Below, one piece after another: positions 32,833 through 41,978 of a stretch of 64,000 nt of DNA. Both the position numbers and the translations under genes were made by a program. Source of the stretch: UBA1219 sp045601425. GTDB lineage: Bacteria > Bacteroidota > Bacteroidia > Bacteroidales > P3. The DNA lies in contig JAZRZP010000020.1 of NCBI GenBank assembly GCA_045601425.1, positions 1 through 64,000 of the forward strand. The letters are read 5' to 3'. The notes beneath the pieces are model-generated. The model was not told the DNA's origin, searched no databases, and was given only the letters and a program-made list of their open reading frames with translations. Position 1 is the stretch's first letter. Every line of letters starts with the position of its first letter.

Positions 32833-34911
32833 TTATTTCTTCAATATATTTTCAACCATATCCTTCGGAAGTTCGGCATAGTGCGAGAACTCCATTGTAG
32901 AATTTGCGCGGCCTGAGGTTATCGTCCTCAAAGCGGTAACGTAGCCGAACATATGTTGCAGCGGCACTTTGGCATGGACTGCCTGTGCGCCGACTTTCGC
33001 AACCACGTTTTCCAAAGTTCCTCTTCTCCGGTTCAGGTCTCCGGTAACGTCGCCGAGGTAGGCGTCGGGAGTTATGACTTCCAGTTTCATCACGGGTTCC
33101 AGAAGTATCGGTTCTGCTTTGCGGCAGGCTTCTCTGAAGCCTATTCTTGCACAAAGTTCGAACGACAGAGCGTCGGAATCTACCGGGTGATAGGATCCGT
33201 CGATTATCCGTACTTTCATGCTTTCCACCGGATATCCGCCCAAAACGCCGTTCTGCATTGCAGTCTTGAAACCTTTTTCGATGGCAGGCATGTATTCTTT
33301 CGGTATGTCGCCGCCTCTTACGTCGTTTACGAACTGCAGACCTTTGAAGCCTTCATCGGCCGGACCAATTTCGAACAGTATGTCGGCGAATTTGCCTTTA
33401 CCGCCTGTCTGTTTCTTGTAGATTTCGTGGTGCTGGCATGTTCTGGTGATGGCTTCCTTGTATGCTACCTGCGGAGTACCCTGATTTACTTCGACGCCGA
33501 ATTCCCTTCTCATGCGGTCGAGGATTATATCCAGATGAAGTTCACCCATTCCGTTGAGAATAGTCTGACCGGACATTTCATCGCTTTTCACGACGAGTGT
33601 CGGATCTTCTTCGACCAGTTTCATGAGGGCGTTGTTCATCTTGTCGATGTCGGCCTGTGTTTTTGGTTCGATGGCTATTCCGATGACGGGTTCGGGGAAT
33701 TTCATTGATTCCAGTATAATCGGGTGTTTTTCGTCACAGAGAGTATTTCCCGTTTTTATTTCCTTGAATCCTACAGCTGCTCCGATGTCGCCGGCTTCTA
33801 TCTTGTCCAACGGATTCTGTTTGTTGGCGTGCATCTGGAGTATGCGTGATATGCGTTCTTTCTTGCCTGTAGAGGCATTGTAAACGTAGGATCCGGATTC
33901 CAGTGTACCGGAATACACTCTGAAGAAGCAAATGCGTCCCACATAGGGGTCGGTGGCAATCTTGAATGCGAGAGCCGAGAACGGGGCTTTTGCATCGACT
34001 GCGCGGCTTTCTTCTGCGTCGGTTTTCGGGTTTATTCCGTCTATTTCCTTTACGTCGAGAGGGCTTGGCAAGAATGCGACTACAGCATCGAGGAGTGCCT
34101 GAATGCCTTTGTTCTTGAACGATGCGCCACAAAGCACGGGCGTAATCTTCATCGACAGGGTTGCCTTGCGTATTTCGGCCAGAATTTCGTCTTCGGTTAT
34201 GGAATCGGGGTTGTCGAAGAACTTGTTCATGAGTTCTTCGTTTTCTTCTGCCACGCCTTCGATGAGTTTCTGACGATATTCGGCAACCACGTCTTTCAGG
34301 TCTTCCGGCATTTCAACCTCATAGAACTTGGAACCGTTGGATTCTTCGTCCCAGATGAGTGCCTTGTTGGAAATGAGGTCAACAACTCCTTTGAAGAGGT
34401 CTTCCTGTCCGATAGGTATCTGCAGGGGGATAGGTGTCGTACCGAGTTTTTCCTTTATCTGGCTTACTACCGAGAAGAAGTCGGCACCAGCTCTGTCCAT
34501 CTTGTTCACGAAAGCTATACGGGGCACGTTGTATTTGTCGGCCTGACGCCATACCGTTTCGGACTGAGGTTCCACACCGCCGACGGCACAGAATATTGCT
34601 ATTGCGCCATCGAGTACGCGGAGCGAACGTTCGACTTCGACGGTGAAATCGACGTGACCCGGGGTGTCGATTATATTGAATTTATAGTTTTCGTTGCGGT
34701 ATTTCCAGAATACTGTCGTTGCGGCCGAAGTGATGGTAATGCCACGTTCCTGTTCCTGTTCCATCCAGTCCATGGTGGCGGAGCCGTCGTGGGTTTCGCC
34801 GAGTTTGTAGTTTTTGCCTGTATAGAACAAGATACGCTCGGTAGTTGTTGTTTTACCTGCGTCGATGTGTGCCATTATGCCAATGTTCCTCGTATATTTC
34901 AGATCGGCCAT
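32833..34911 (-). CDS. fusA: Elongation factor G
   Basis: A 692-aa translocase. G-domain motifs: AHIDAGKTTTTERILFY (G1), DTPGHVDFTVEVERSLRVLDGA (G3) and NKMDRAGADF (G4). RREFGVEVNQGTPQVAYKEAI begins domain IV and the protein ends in EFSHYAELPKDMVENILKK. The sequence fits the main housekeeping EF-G. It lies between rpsG (28 bp) and rpsJ (32 bp). Confidence 0.98.
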   Translation of the reverse strand: MADLKYTRNIGIMAHIDAGKTTTTERILFYTGKNYKLGETHDGSATMDWMEQEQERGITITSAATTVFWKYRNENYKFNIIDTPGHVDFTVEVERSLRVLDGAIAIFCAVGGVEPQSETVWRQADKYNVPRIAFVNKMDRAGADFFSVVSQIKEKLGTTPIPLQIPIGQEDLFKGVVDLISNKALIWDEESNGSKFYEVEMPEDLKDVVAEYRQKLIEGVAEENEELMNKFFDNPDSITEDEILAEIRKATLSMKITPVLCGASFKNKGIQALLDAVVAFLPSPLDVKEIDGINPKTDAEESRAVDAKAPFSALAFKIATDPYVGRICFFRVYSGTLESGSYVYNASTGKKERISRILQMHANKQNPLDKIEAGDIGAAVGFKEIKTGNTLCDEKHPIILESMKFPEPVIGIAIEPKTQADIDKMNNALMKLVEEDPTLVVKSDEMSGQTILNGMGELHLDIILDRMRREFGVEVNQGTPQVAYKEAITRTCQHHEIYKKQTGGKGKFADILFEIGPADEGFKGLQFVNDVRGGDIPKEYMPAIEKGFKTAMQNGVLGGYPVESMKVRIIDGSYHPVDSDALSFELCARIGFREACRKAEPILLEPVMKLEVITPDAYLGDVTGDLNRRRGTLENVVAKVGAQAVHAKVPLQHMFGYVTALRTITSGRANSTMEFSHYAELPKDMVENILKK

Positions 34912-34939
34912 TGTCGTGTTCTTGCTTTATATAAGTGTA

Positions 34940-35407
34940 TTAGAATTTGAAGTGAGAGAATGCCTTGTTGGCTTCTGCCATTCTGTGGATGTCCTCTTTA
35001 CGTTTGAAAGCTGCACCTTCTTCCTTGTAAGCGGCCTGTATTTCGCCTGCAAGTTTCTGAGCCATTGTCTTTTCGCTTCTTTTACGTGCAAAACCGATAA
35101 GGTTTTTCATTCCGATAGACTGTTTTCTTTCGGGGCGTATTTCAGAAGGAATCTGGAAAGTTGCACCACCGATACGACGGCTGCGTACTTCTACAGAAGG
35201 AGTTACGTTGTTGAGTGCTTTTTTCCAAACTTCCAAGCCGTCTTCGCTTGTGCGTTCCGATACAACGTCTATTGCTTCGTAAAATATCTTGTAAGCTATG
35301 GTTTTTTTACCGCCCATCATGAGGTTGTTGACGAACTTAGTCACCAACACGTCGTTAAACTTCGGGTCCGGCAATATTATTCTCTTTCTTGGTCTTGCTT
35401 TTCTCAT
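34940..35407 (-). CDS. rpsG: 30S ribosomal protein S7
   Basis: A 155-aa primary assembly protein of the 30S head. MRKARPRKRIILPDPKFNDVLVTKFVNNLM and the signature RVGGAT-like block (here RRIGGATFQIPSEIRPERK) identify it. It is 31 bp after rpsL. Confidence 0.98.
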   Translation of the reverse strand: MRKARPRKRIILPDPKFNDVLVTKFVNNLMMGGKKTIAYKIFYEAIDVVSERTSEDGLEVWKKALNNVTPSVEVRSRRIGGATFQIPSEIRPERKQSIGMKNLIGFARKRSEKTMAQKLAGEIQAAYKEEGAAFKRKEDIHRMAEANKAFSHFKF

Positions 35408-35438
35408 CTCTTTTATTGAAAGCTAAATGTTACTTAAT

Positions 35439-35819
35439 TTATTTTGCTTGTTTCGGACGTTTTGCACCGTATTTGGAACGACGTTGTCTTCTGCCGTCAA
35501 CTCCAGATGTATCCAATGCTCCGCGAATGATGTGGTATCTTACACCCGGAAGGTCTTTCACACGACCTCCTCTGATCATAACGATGGAGTGTTCCTGCAG
35601 GTTGTGGCCTTCGCCCGGTATGTAAGCATTTACTTCCTTTTGGTTTGTTAAACGTACTCTGGCTACTTTACGCATTGCCGAGTTAGGTTTCTTGGGGGTT
35701 GTAGTGTAAACACGTGTACAAACTCCTCTTCGTTGCGGACAGGAATCTAATGCAGGAGATTTACTCTTGTACTCCAGTTTCTGACGTCCTTTGCGAACTA
35801 ATTGTTGAATTGTTGGCAT
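35439..35819 (-). CDS. rpsL: 30S ribosomal protein S12
   Basis: A 126-aa decoding-centre protein and first gene of the superoperon. TTTPKKPNSAMRKVARVRL and GHNLQEHSIVMIRGGRVKDLPG are the conserved loops. Both lysines at which streptomycin-resistance changes are known (K43 and K88, E. coli numbering with Met) are present, so no resistance allele is seen at these sites. The promoter lies about 64 bp upstream. Confidence 0.98.
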   Translation of the reverse strand: MPTIQQLVRKGRQKLEYKSKSPALDSCPQRRGVCTRVYTTTPKKPNSAMRKVARVRLTNQKEVNAYIPGEGHNLQEHSIVMIRGGRVKDLPGVRYHIIRGALDTSGVDGRRQRRSKYGAKRPKQAK

Positions 35820-35882
35820 TTTACTTTTTTATTATATCTTTACTGTTTAAAACTTTATATTTTTCGCCCATTTTTGGGACTG

Positions 35883-35914
35883 CAAAAATACATCTTTTTT
35901 TTGAACTGGCAAAA
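35883..35914 (-). promoter_or_regulatory. Promoter of the ribosomal superoperon
   Basis: Read on the minus strand: TTTTG (35910-35914), an exact 19-bp spacer and TATTTTTG (35883-35890). It is the only clear promoter found upstream of rpsL, leaving a leader of roughly 55 nt. Confidence 0.8.
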
Positions 35915-36175
35915 CTTTTTCAACACTTTTACTAAAAAAAAAGTTAAAACCCTTGCAACATATTGTTTTACAATATATTATAAAATACATTTTTTTGTAA
36001 CTCATTGATATTTTTTCTCTTTCCCGAAGGTTTTTCCGTAAGTTTTTCACCGTTTTTTCCAAAAAAACACACCCTTCACACACTTTTTTCCGACTTATTT
36101 ATCAACAGATTTTTGTTGAGAAATGTCTCACGAAAAAAACTCCTGTCAAACACTAAGGTTTTTCAGCGGTTTTTA
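35915..36175. other. AT-rich intergenic stretch
   Basis: About 260 bp of A- and T-run-rich DNA between two divergent promoters. Both strands were read: there is no frame that looks like protein, no tRNA-like fold and no clear repeat. Confidence 0.6.
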
Positions 36176-36207
36176 TTTGGCCATGTCATGAAAATATCAT
36201 ATCTTTG
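36176..36207 (+). promoter_or_regulatory. Promoter before the frameshifted gene
   Basis: TTTG (36176-36179), a 20-bp spacer and TATCTTTG (36200-36207), 15 bp before the ATG at 36223. The promoter still matches consensus although the gene behind it is broken. Confidence 0.7.
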
Positions 36208-36222
36208 CAAAAATTTGAAGTT

Positions 36223-36570
36223 ATGACTAAAGAAGAAAAATTAAAAAAGTGTAAATTTCTCAATCTTACCTTACGCGCGGTGAAATTAATGCAATCCACA
36301 AAAAACTCAAAAATGGACATGCTTTAGTCTGTCAAACAGGCGAGTATTTATGGGTCAAGGGCGGGAGTAATGATAGTCTTCTGCCTTTTTGTGAAAAAAG
36401 CCACGCCGCCTTCTTCAATGCCGATTGAACTGTGTTTGGCCTTGGCCGACGCCGATATGCATTATTACTGTTACGCTGACGCCGTGCCTGATGATTCGGT
36501 GTTCATCTCTGGGTTGTCAGAGTTGTTCTCTTTTTATTCTCAATTTGAAGGCTCGCACACTACTCTATAA
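36223..36570 (+). pseudogene. Small gene of about 115 codons broken by two compensating frameshifts
   Basis: The ATG frame opens MTKEEKLKK but ends at 36325-36327. From 36255 the next frame is open and protein-like (LTRGEINAIHKKLKNGHAL, CQTGEYLWVKGGS) up to a TGA at 36426-36428. From there the first frame resumes (ELCLALADADMHYYCYADAV) to TAA at 36568-36570. The whole is 348 bp, exactly 116 codons, which fits one gene with a shift near 36250 and an opposite shift near 36426. The product is not recognised. Alternatives are assembly error or two unrelated chance frames. Confidence 0.5.
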
Positions 36571-36833
36571 GTAGGAATATATCCGCTCGTTGGCGGCTCT
36601 GCAATAAATGCGTCGAGAAGTCCGTTTTTCAGTCCTGTTGCCTGTGTCGCGTATCTGTCGTTGAACAGGTATTGTTTCACGGTTGCCATCGCTTTGCTTC
36701 TGTCGAGTCCCATTTTATCAATTATGTAGTCGCAGTTCGTAACCATACATTCTGCCGTATCGATGGCTTGGTGGCGTGCCTTGATTCGCCACTCTACATA
36801 CCCGCTGTTTTTGCATCGTTTTTTTAAGCAATG
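36540..36833 (-). pseudogene. Unrecognised coding fragment without a proper start
   Basis: A frame open from 36833 to the stop at 36540, 97 codons. The first ATG (36746) gives 68 aa, but protein-like sequence runs upstream of it (YVEWRIKARHQAIDTAE) to a stop at 36834-36836 with no start codon. The ending (AFIAEPPTSGYIPTYRVV) looks like real protein. This suggests the 3' end of a larger lost gene. It overlaps the end of the frameshifted plus-strand gene by 31 bp. I do not recognise the family. Confidence 0.4.
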
Positions 36834-36912
36834 TCAGTTTTTACAACAAATTGAACTTCAATAGTTTACACGGTAAAACAAAATAAAATTTCCGTATTAC
36901 GAAAAAAAATCG

Positions 36913-36920
36913 TATCTTTG
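36913..36920 (+). promoter_or_regulatory. -7 element before guaA
   Basis: TATCTTTG, 28 bp before the ATG at 36949. No good TTTG at -33. No purine-riboswitch-like fold was recognised in the short leader. Confidence 0.65.
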
Positions 36921-36948
36921 CATTTTTCATATACAGACAAAAAATAAC

Positions 36949-38475
36949 ATGCAGACAATAATAATTTTGGATTTCGGTTCGCAGTACACACAGCTTATTG
37001 CGAGAAAAATCAGGGAACTGAACGTTTACTGCGAGATACACGCATACAATAAAATTCCGGAACTCACCGCCGAGGTGAAAGGTGTAGTGCTTTCGGGCAG
37101 CCCGTATTCATGCAACGATGCCGATGCTCCCCAGCCCGACCTTTCGGCAATCAAGGGCAAACTCCCCCTGTTGGCAGTCTGCTACGGTGCACAATATCTT
37201 GCAAAGACAGGCGGTGGCAACGTGCTGCCTTCGAAAATACGGGAATACGGCCGTGCCAACCTGCAGTATATCGACACCCAAAATCCCCTGCTGAAAGGCA
37301 TTTCGCCCAACAGCCAAGTATGGATGTCGCACGGCGACACCATAGAAAGGGTTCCCGAAAACTACCGGCTCATCTGCAGTACCGACTCGGTAAAATATGC
37401 TGGCTATCAGATTGAAAACGAACAAACTTACGCCATACAGTTCCACCCCGAAGTGAGCCATTCGCTCGAAGGTCTGAAAATGCTCCGCAATTTCGTAGTG
37501 GACATCTGCCGCTGTGACCAGTCGTGGACACCGGCCTCGTTCGTGGAGACAACGGTGCGGGAACTGAAAGCAAAAATCGGCGACGACGAAGTGGTACTCG
37601 GCCTTTCAGGCGGAGTGGATTCCTCGGTAGCTGCCGTTCTGCTCCACAAGGCAATAGGCAAAAACCTGCACTGTATTTTCGTGGACAACGGACTTCTCCG
37701 CAAAAACGAATTCAGAAACGTGCTCGAATCGTATCAGGACATGGGGCTCAACGTTACCGGCGTTGATGCCAAACAAAGGTTCTACGATGTACTGAAAGGA
37801 GTTACCGACCCTGAAAAGAAACGCAAAGCCATAGGCAAGACCTTCATAGACGTGTTCGACGAAGAATCGAAGAAGTTTACTCAGGTAAAATGGCTCGGAC
37901 AAGGCACGATATACCCCGACGTGATAGAATCCTCGTCGGTCAAAGGTCCGTCGGTAACCATAAAATCGCACCACAATGTAGGCGGTCTGCCTGATTACAT
38001 GAAACTACAACTTGTAGAGCCGCTTCGTTCGCTGTTCAAAGACGAAGTACGCCGCGTAGGACGCGAAATAGGCCTGAAACGTGACCTTCTCGGACGCCAC
38101 CCCTTCCCGGGTCCGGGACTTGCCATAAGGATTCTCGGCGACATAACTCCGGAGAAAGTGGAAATACTACAGAATGTTGATGACGTATTCATAAGCGGTC
38201 TGCGTGAATACGACCTCTATGACAAGGTATGGCAAGCCGGAGCCATACTGCTCCCGATACAGTCGGTAGGAGTAATGGGCGACGAACGCACATACGAAAA
38301 CGTGGTGGCACTGCGTGCAGTGGAATCCATCGACGGCATGACCGCAGACTGGAGCCACCTGCCCTACGATTTTCTCGCCAAGATATCGAACAAAATCATC
38401 AACGAGGTGAAAGGCGTAAACCGCGTTGTGTACGACATCAGTTCCAAACCACCGGCAACAATAGAATGGGAATAA
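36949..38475 (+). CDS. guaA: GMP synthase (glutamine-hydrolysing)
   Basis: A 508-aa enzyme that aminates XMP to GMP. The N-terminal class I glutamine amidotransferase has C78 (LLAVCYGAQYLA) and H166/E168 (QFHPEVSH). The ATP pyrophosphatase P-loop is LSGGVDSS (219-226), and the C-terminal dimerisation domain ends IEWE as in the family, with SIDGMTADW before it. It is followed by the LysM protein gene after 33 bp, probably on the same transcript. Confidence 0.98.
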   Translation: MQTIIILDFGSQYTQLIARKIRELNVYCEIHAYNKIPELTAEVKGVVLSGSPYSCNDADAPQPDLSAIKGKLPLLAVCYGAQYLAKTGGGNVLPSKIREYGRANLQYIDTQNPLLKGISPNSQVWMSHGDTIERVPENYRLICSTDSVKYAGYQIENEQTYAIQFHPEVSHSLEGLKMLRNFVVDICRCDQSWTPASFVETTVRELKAKIGDDEVVLGLSGGVDSSVAAVLLHKAIGKNLHCIFVDNGLLRKNEFRNVLESYQDMGLNVTGVDAKQRFYDVLKGVTDPEKKRKAIGKTFIDVFDEESKKFTQVKWLGQGTIYPDVIESSSVKGPSVTIKSHHNVGGLPDYMKLQLVEPLRSLFKDEVRRVGREIGLKRDLLGRHPFPGPGLAIRILGDITPEKVEILQNVDDVFISGLREYDLYDKVWQAGAILLPIQSVGVMGDERTYENVVALRAVESIDGMTADWSHLPYDFLAKISNKIINEVKGVNRVVYDISSKPPATIEWE

Positions 38476-38508
38476 AATTTCTGCTAAACGAAAAAAATCA
38501 TTCAAACC

Positions 38509-40494
38509 ATGAACATAAAAAAATTCGTATTATCCTTCATGATGTTTTGCACCGTAGCTTTTGCTGCGGCACAGAACACAATAACCGTGAGCAAGGAAAC
38601 AACCAGCATCAAAGGCAAGAAATATTACGTACACGTTGTGGAAAAAGGTCAGACACTCTTTTCCATATCGCGTGCTTACCATGTAAAATATCAAGATGCC
38701 GTGTATGACGGAGACATTGACAAGATTTCCATTGGAGACAAAGTGTATCTCCCTGTAAATGAAACACTTCCTCCTCCAGAATACAAATATTACGTAATAA
38801 AAAAAGGCAACACTCTCTACAGCCTTTCCAAAGAATACGACGTTTCTGTTGAAGAGATAATGAAACTGAATCCTCGTCTGCAGGAAAACACCCTGAAAAT
38901 CGGAGAAGTCATAAAAATGCCGGTTGCCAAGAACAAAAACACCGAACAGTCAAAGGCAGAGCCCGTAAAAGCTTCGGAACCGGACAACACAAAAAACAGC
39001 CCGAAAGTCGCTGAAACCCCGGAACAGAAAACAGCACCAGTAGCAGGTGTAAAGAAAAACGAGAAAAAAAAAACTGATGGCGATGTCTCGCAAAACACCG
39101 TAAAAGACAAAAAGATATACGAGCCGATAAAACACCAGAAAGCAAACAAAAGCACACCCAACGAACAATCCAGCAACGCGCTTGCCTGTACGGAAAAACC
39201 TAAAACCGAGACACAGCCAGCCCACCAAACCTCAGGACGCAATTCGGCCGCTCCAGCAGCCAAGGAACCTGCCAGCCCGAAAACCGGTGAAAAACCGAAG
39301 ATTTATCCGGAACCGCAAGCCAACCTTGTTCCCGTAAACTCAAACACCGAAAACGCTTCGGCAGCAAAACCGAAAAACACTTCCGGCAAAACCATAAAGG
39401 TATCCCTCCTGATACCGCTGTATCTGGATCAGATAGATGAAATATCCACATCAAAATTCGACCTTGAACAAAGAAGAAAAAGGAACTACAAGTCGTTTGA
39501 ATTCATTCAGTTCTACGAAGGTATCCTGCTGGGGCTGAAATCATTGGAATCTTGCGGCATAAACGTCAACCTCACCGTTGCCGACGTTCCCGGAGACCTG
39601 CCGGAAAAGGTAACGCACGCATTCAGCGAATACAACATGGCAGAATCCGATTTCATCATCGCACTTCTCGAAAAGAAAGCTTTTGAAACGGCAGCATCAC
39701 TTGCAAAACAGAACAACATATTTATCGTAAACCCGCTTTCGACACGTTCCGAAATAGTAAACGGCAACCCCTATGTCATAAAAATAAGTCCGTCGCAGGA
39801 AAGCATAGTCCGCAACATGCTGACAATGATAGTCAAAAACTACAAGAATCCCAACGTTTTCGTAGTTCACTCAAACTCCAAGAACGAAAAACCATGGCTT
39901 GATGCCTTCCAAACCCAGCTCCAAGGACAAAGTTCCATAAAATATACCATTTTCGACTGGAGCGCAAACTCAAAACTCGCCGGCATGCTCAAAAATGACG
40001 AAAACAACATTGTCATAAACATCTACGATCAGGACAAAAACAAAAACAAAACCCAGTCGAGCCTCATCATGAACAAACTGTTCTCCGTGAAGAAAAATCC
40101 GCCAGTACTGATTTCAACATCCAACTGGATGAACAAGTACGAGGATGTGGACTATTCCCAACTCCAACGCCTAAACTATCACGTTTTCACACAATCATAC
40201 CTCGACTATGCCAACCCCAAACACAAGGTTTTCATAGACAAGTTCAAAGAAGAATACAAAACAGAACCTCTTAACAACTACGCTGCCCTCGGCAACGACA
40301 TAATAGTGTACTTCGTGACTGGAGTGAATTTGAACGGAAAGGAATTCTGGAAAAAACCGAACCTTCCGAATCAGACAGCAATGCTGTACCAATATTCTTT
40401 CAGCCGTTCCAGTGAAAATTCAGGTCTCGAAAACCAAGTTATCAACTTCTACAGAATCAACTCAAACTATAAGCTGGTACCCGTAAAACAGTAG
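38509..40494 (+). CDS. LysM-domain periplasmic protein with receptor-like (PBP1-fold) domain
   Basis: A 661-aa exported protein: signal peptide MNIKKFVLSFMMFCTVAFAAAQ, LysM domain 1 (about 42-86, YYVHVVEKGQTLFSISRAYH), LysM domain 2 (about 89-135, YYVIKKGNTLYSLSKEYDV), a Lys/Pro/Thr/Glu-rich linker (about 140-290), then a globular domain like the type I periplasmic-binding fold (KTIKVSLLIPLYLD, YEGILLGLKSLESCGINVNLTVAD, DFIIALLEKKAFETAASLA). LysM binds peptidoglycan, so the binding-fold domain would be held on the cell wall. Ligand unknown. No transporter genes are adjacent, so a structural or sensing role is as likely as uptake. Confidence 0.85.
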   Translation: MNIKKFVLSFMMFCTVAFAAAQNTITVSKETTSIKGKKYYVHVVEKGQTLFSISRAYHVKYQDAVYDGDIDKISIGDKVYLPVNETLPPPEYKYYVIKKGNTLYSLSKEYDVSVEEIMKLNPRLQENTLKIGEVIKMPVAKNKNTEQSKAEPVKASEPDNTKNSPKVAETPEQKTAPVAGVKKNEKKKTDGDVSQNTVKDKKIYEPIKHQKANKSTPNEQSSNALACTEKPKTETQPAHQTSGRNSAAPAAKEPASPKTGEKPKIYPEPQANLVPVNSNTENASAAKPKNTSGKTIKVSLLIPLYLDQIDEISTSKFDLEQRRKRNYKSFEFIQFYEGILLGLKSLESCGINVNLTVADVPGDLPEKVTHAFSEYNMAESDFIIALLEKKAFETAASLAKQNNIFIVNPLSTRSEIVNGNPYVIKISPSQESIVRNMLTMIVKNYKNPNVFVVHSNSKNEKPWLDAFQTQLQGQSSIKYTIFDWSANSKLAGMLKNDENNIVINIYDQDKNKNKTQSSLIMNKLFSVKKNPPVLISTSNWMNKYEDVDYSQLQRLNYHVFTQSYLDYANPKHKVFIDKFKEEYKTEPLNNYAALGNDIIVYFVTGVNLNGKEFWKKPNLPNQTAMLYQYSFSRSSENSGLENQVINFYRINSNYKLVPVKQ

Positions 40495-40549
40495 TACACT
40501 ATAAATCAACAACTTGATTTTTTTTTGGGGAAAAATCAAAAAAAAATCG

Positions 40550-40557
40550 TACTTTTG
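40550..40557 (+). promoter_or_regulatory. -7 element before lpxC-fabZ
   Basis: TACTTTTG, 9 bp before the ATG at 40567, so the leader is almost absent. A TTTG at 40524-40527 is 22 bp upstream, a little far for the -33 box. Confidence 0.6.
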
Positions 40558-40566
40558 CAACAACTT

Positions 40567-41967
40567 ATGGAATATCAAACTACACTAAAAAAAGAAATAC
40601 AAATCACCGGCAAAGGACTCCATACCGGCAAAGTAGTATCGGTAACAATAAAACCGACTACCCAATGCAATGGAGTGATTTTCAAACGTATAGACAAAAA
40701 TCCGGCAGTAGAGATTCCCGCAAATGTCGATTATGTTTCCGACACCTCACGCGGAACCACACTCACGGTAGACAATGTGCGCATAGCCACTATCGAGCAC
40801 CTGCTTTCTGCCCTCAGAGGCATGAAAGTGGACAACGTCATCGTTGAAACCGACGGTGAAGAAATACCGATACTTGACGGAAGTTCCAAGATATGGGTGG
40901 AAGAAATCACGAAAGCAGGCATCACGGAACTGCCCAACGAACGCAAATACGAAAAAATAACCGAGAACATTTCCTATACCATTCCCGATGAAGGCATAGA
41001 AATGATTGCGATTCCTGCCAATGATTTCAAAGTAACCACCATAATAGACTACAAGACCACAGTCCTCGGCGAACAGATTGCACAGTTCGACAACAGTCAG
41101 GACTACACAAAGGAAATAGCACCTTGCCGCACGTTCGTATTCATACACGAACTAGAGTTCCTGCAGCAGAACAACCTCATCAAAGGCGGAGACGTGGACA
41201 ACGCTCTCGTTTTCGTAAACAAAGAACTCTCCGAAGAAGAGCTCGAACACCTCGCAAAACTCTTCAACAAAGACATATCGAAACTTGAAGTACACGAAGG
41301 CACGCTGAACAACGTTCAGAAATATTTCGACAACGAGCCTGCACGCCACAAACTGCTCGATTTCATCGGAGACCTCTCGCTCGTAGGCAAAAACATCAAA
41401 GGCCATTTCATGATAAAATGCCCCGGCCACAAAGCTAACGTGGCTTTTGCCAAACTCATAAAACAGCATCTCGAAACCAACAAAAAGAAAACCATCACCC
41501 ATTACGACCCCACCCTGCCGCCGGTGTTCAACATTGACGACATACGCAAAATACTCCCGCACAAATACCCGTTCCTGATGGTGGACAGAATCGTGGACAT
41601 GGGCAAGGACTATATCGTAGGAGTAAAAAACGTAACGACCAACGAGCCGTTCTTCCAAGGCCATTTCCCCGACCAGCAGGTAATGCCGGGCGTTCTGCAA
41701 ATCGAAGCCATGGCACAGGTCGGTGGCATACTTGTACTGAAAGACGTTCCCGACCCCGAACTCTACTCCACTTATTTCATGAAAATAGACGAAGTGAAAT
41801 TCCGCAGGGTAGTCATACCGGGAGACACCATGGTCATGAAGTTGAAATTAACCGAACCCATGCGCCGCGGCATTGTAAAAATGAAGGGGCAGGTATATGT
41901 CGGCAGCAATCTTGTCTGCGAGGCAATGATGATGGCAAAGATAATAAAGGATAAAAACAAAAAATAA
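40567..41967 (+). CDS. lpxC/fabZ: Bifunctional UDP-3-O-acyl-N-acetylglucosamine deacetylase / 3-hydroxyacyl-ACP dehydratase
   Basis: A 466-aa fusion characteristic of Bacteroidota. Residues about 1-305 are LpxC, the zinc deacetylase that commits to lipid A synthesis: H78 in ATIEHLLSALRG, and the His/Asp of HKLLDFIGDLSLVG and His of KCPGHKANVAF. Residues about 320-466 are FabZ, which dehydrates 3-hydroxyacyl-ACP: HKYPFLMVDRI and the catalytic GHFPDQQVMPGVLQIEAMAQ. Fusing the two puts enzymes competing for the 3-hydroxyacyl-ACP pool in equal amounts. The ATG at 40567 is used; an upstream TTG at 40525 lies in the promoter. lpxA follows after 11 bp. Confidence 0.97.
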   Translation: MEYQTTLKKEIQITGKGLHTGKVVSVTIKPTTQCNGVIFKRIDKNPAVEIPANVDYVSDTSRGTTLTVDNVRIATIEHLLSALRGMKVDNVIVETDGEEIPILDGSSKIWVEEITKAGITELPNERKYEKITENISYTIPDEGIEMIAIPANDFKVTTIIDYKTTVLGEQIAQFDNSQDYTKEIAPCRTFVFIHELEFLQQNNLIKGGDVDNALVFVNKELSEEELEHLAKLFNKDISKLEVHEGTLNNVQKYFDNEPARHKLLDFIGDLSLVGKNIKGHFMIKCPGHKANVAFAKLIKQHLETNKKKTITHYDPTLPPVFNIDDIRKILPHKYPFLMVDRIVDMGKDYIVGVKNVTTNEPFFQGHFPDQQVMPGVLQIEAMAQVGGILVLKDVPDPELYSTYFMKIDEVKFRRVVIPGDTMVMKLKLTEPMRRGIVKMKGQVYVGSNLVCEAMMMAKIIKDKNKK

Positions 41968-41978
41968 AAAAGCGACCT

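Noticed and set aside
36090..36110. DnaA-box-like TTATCAACA in the AT-rich gap, suggesting an origin
   Set aside because: One mismatch to the consensus, no cluster of boxes, and no dnaA, dnaN or parA nearby.
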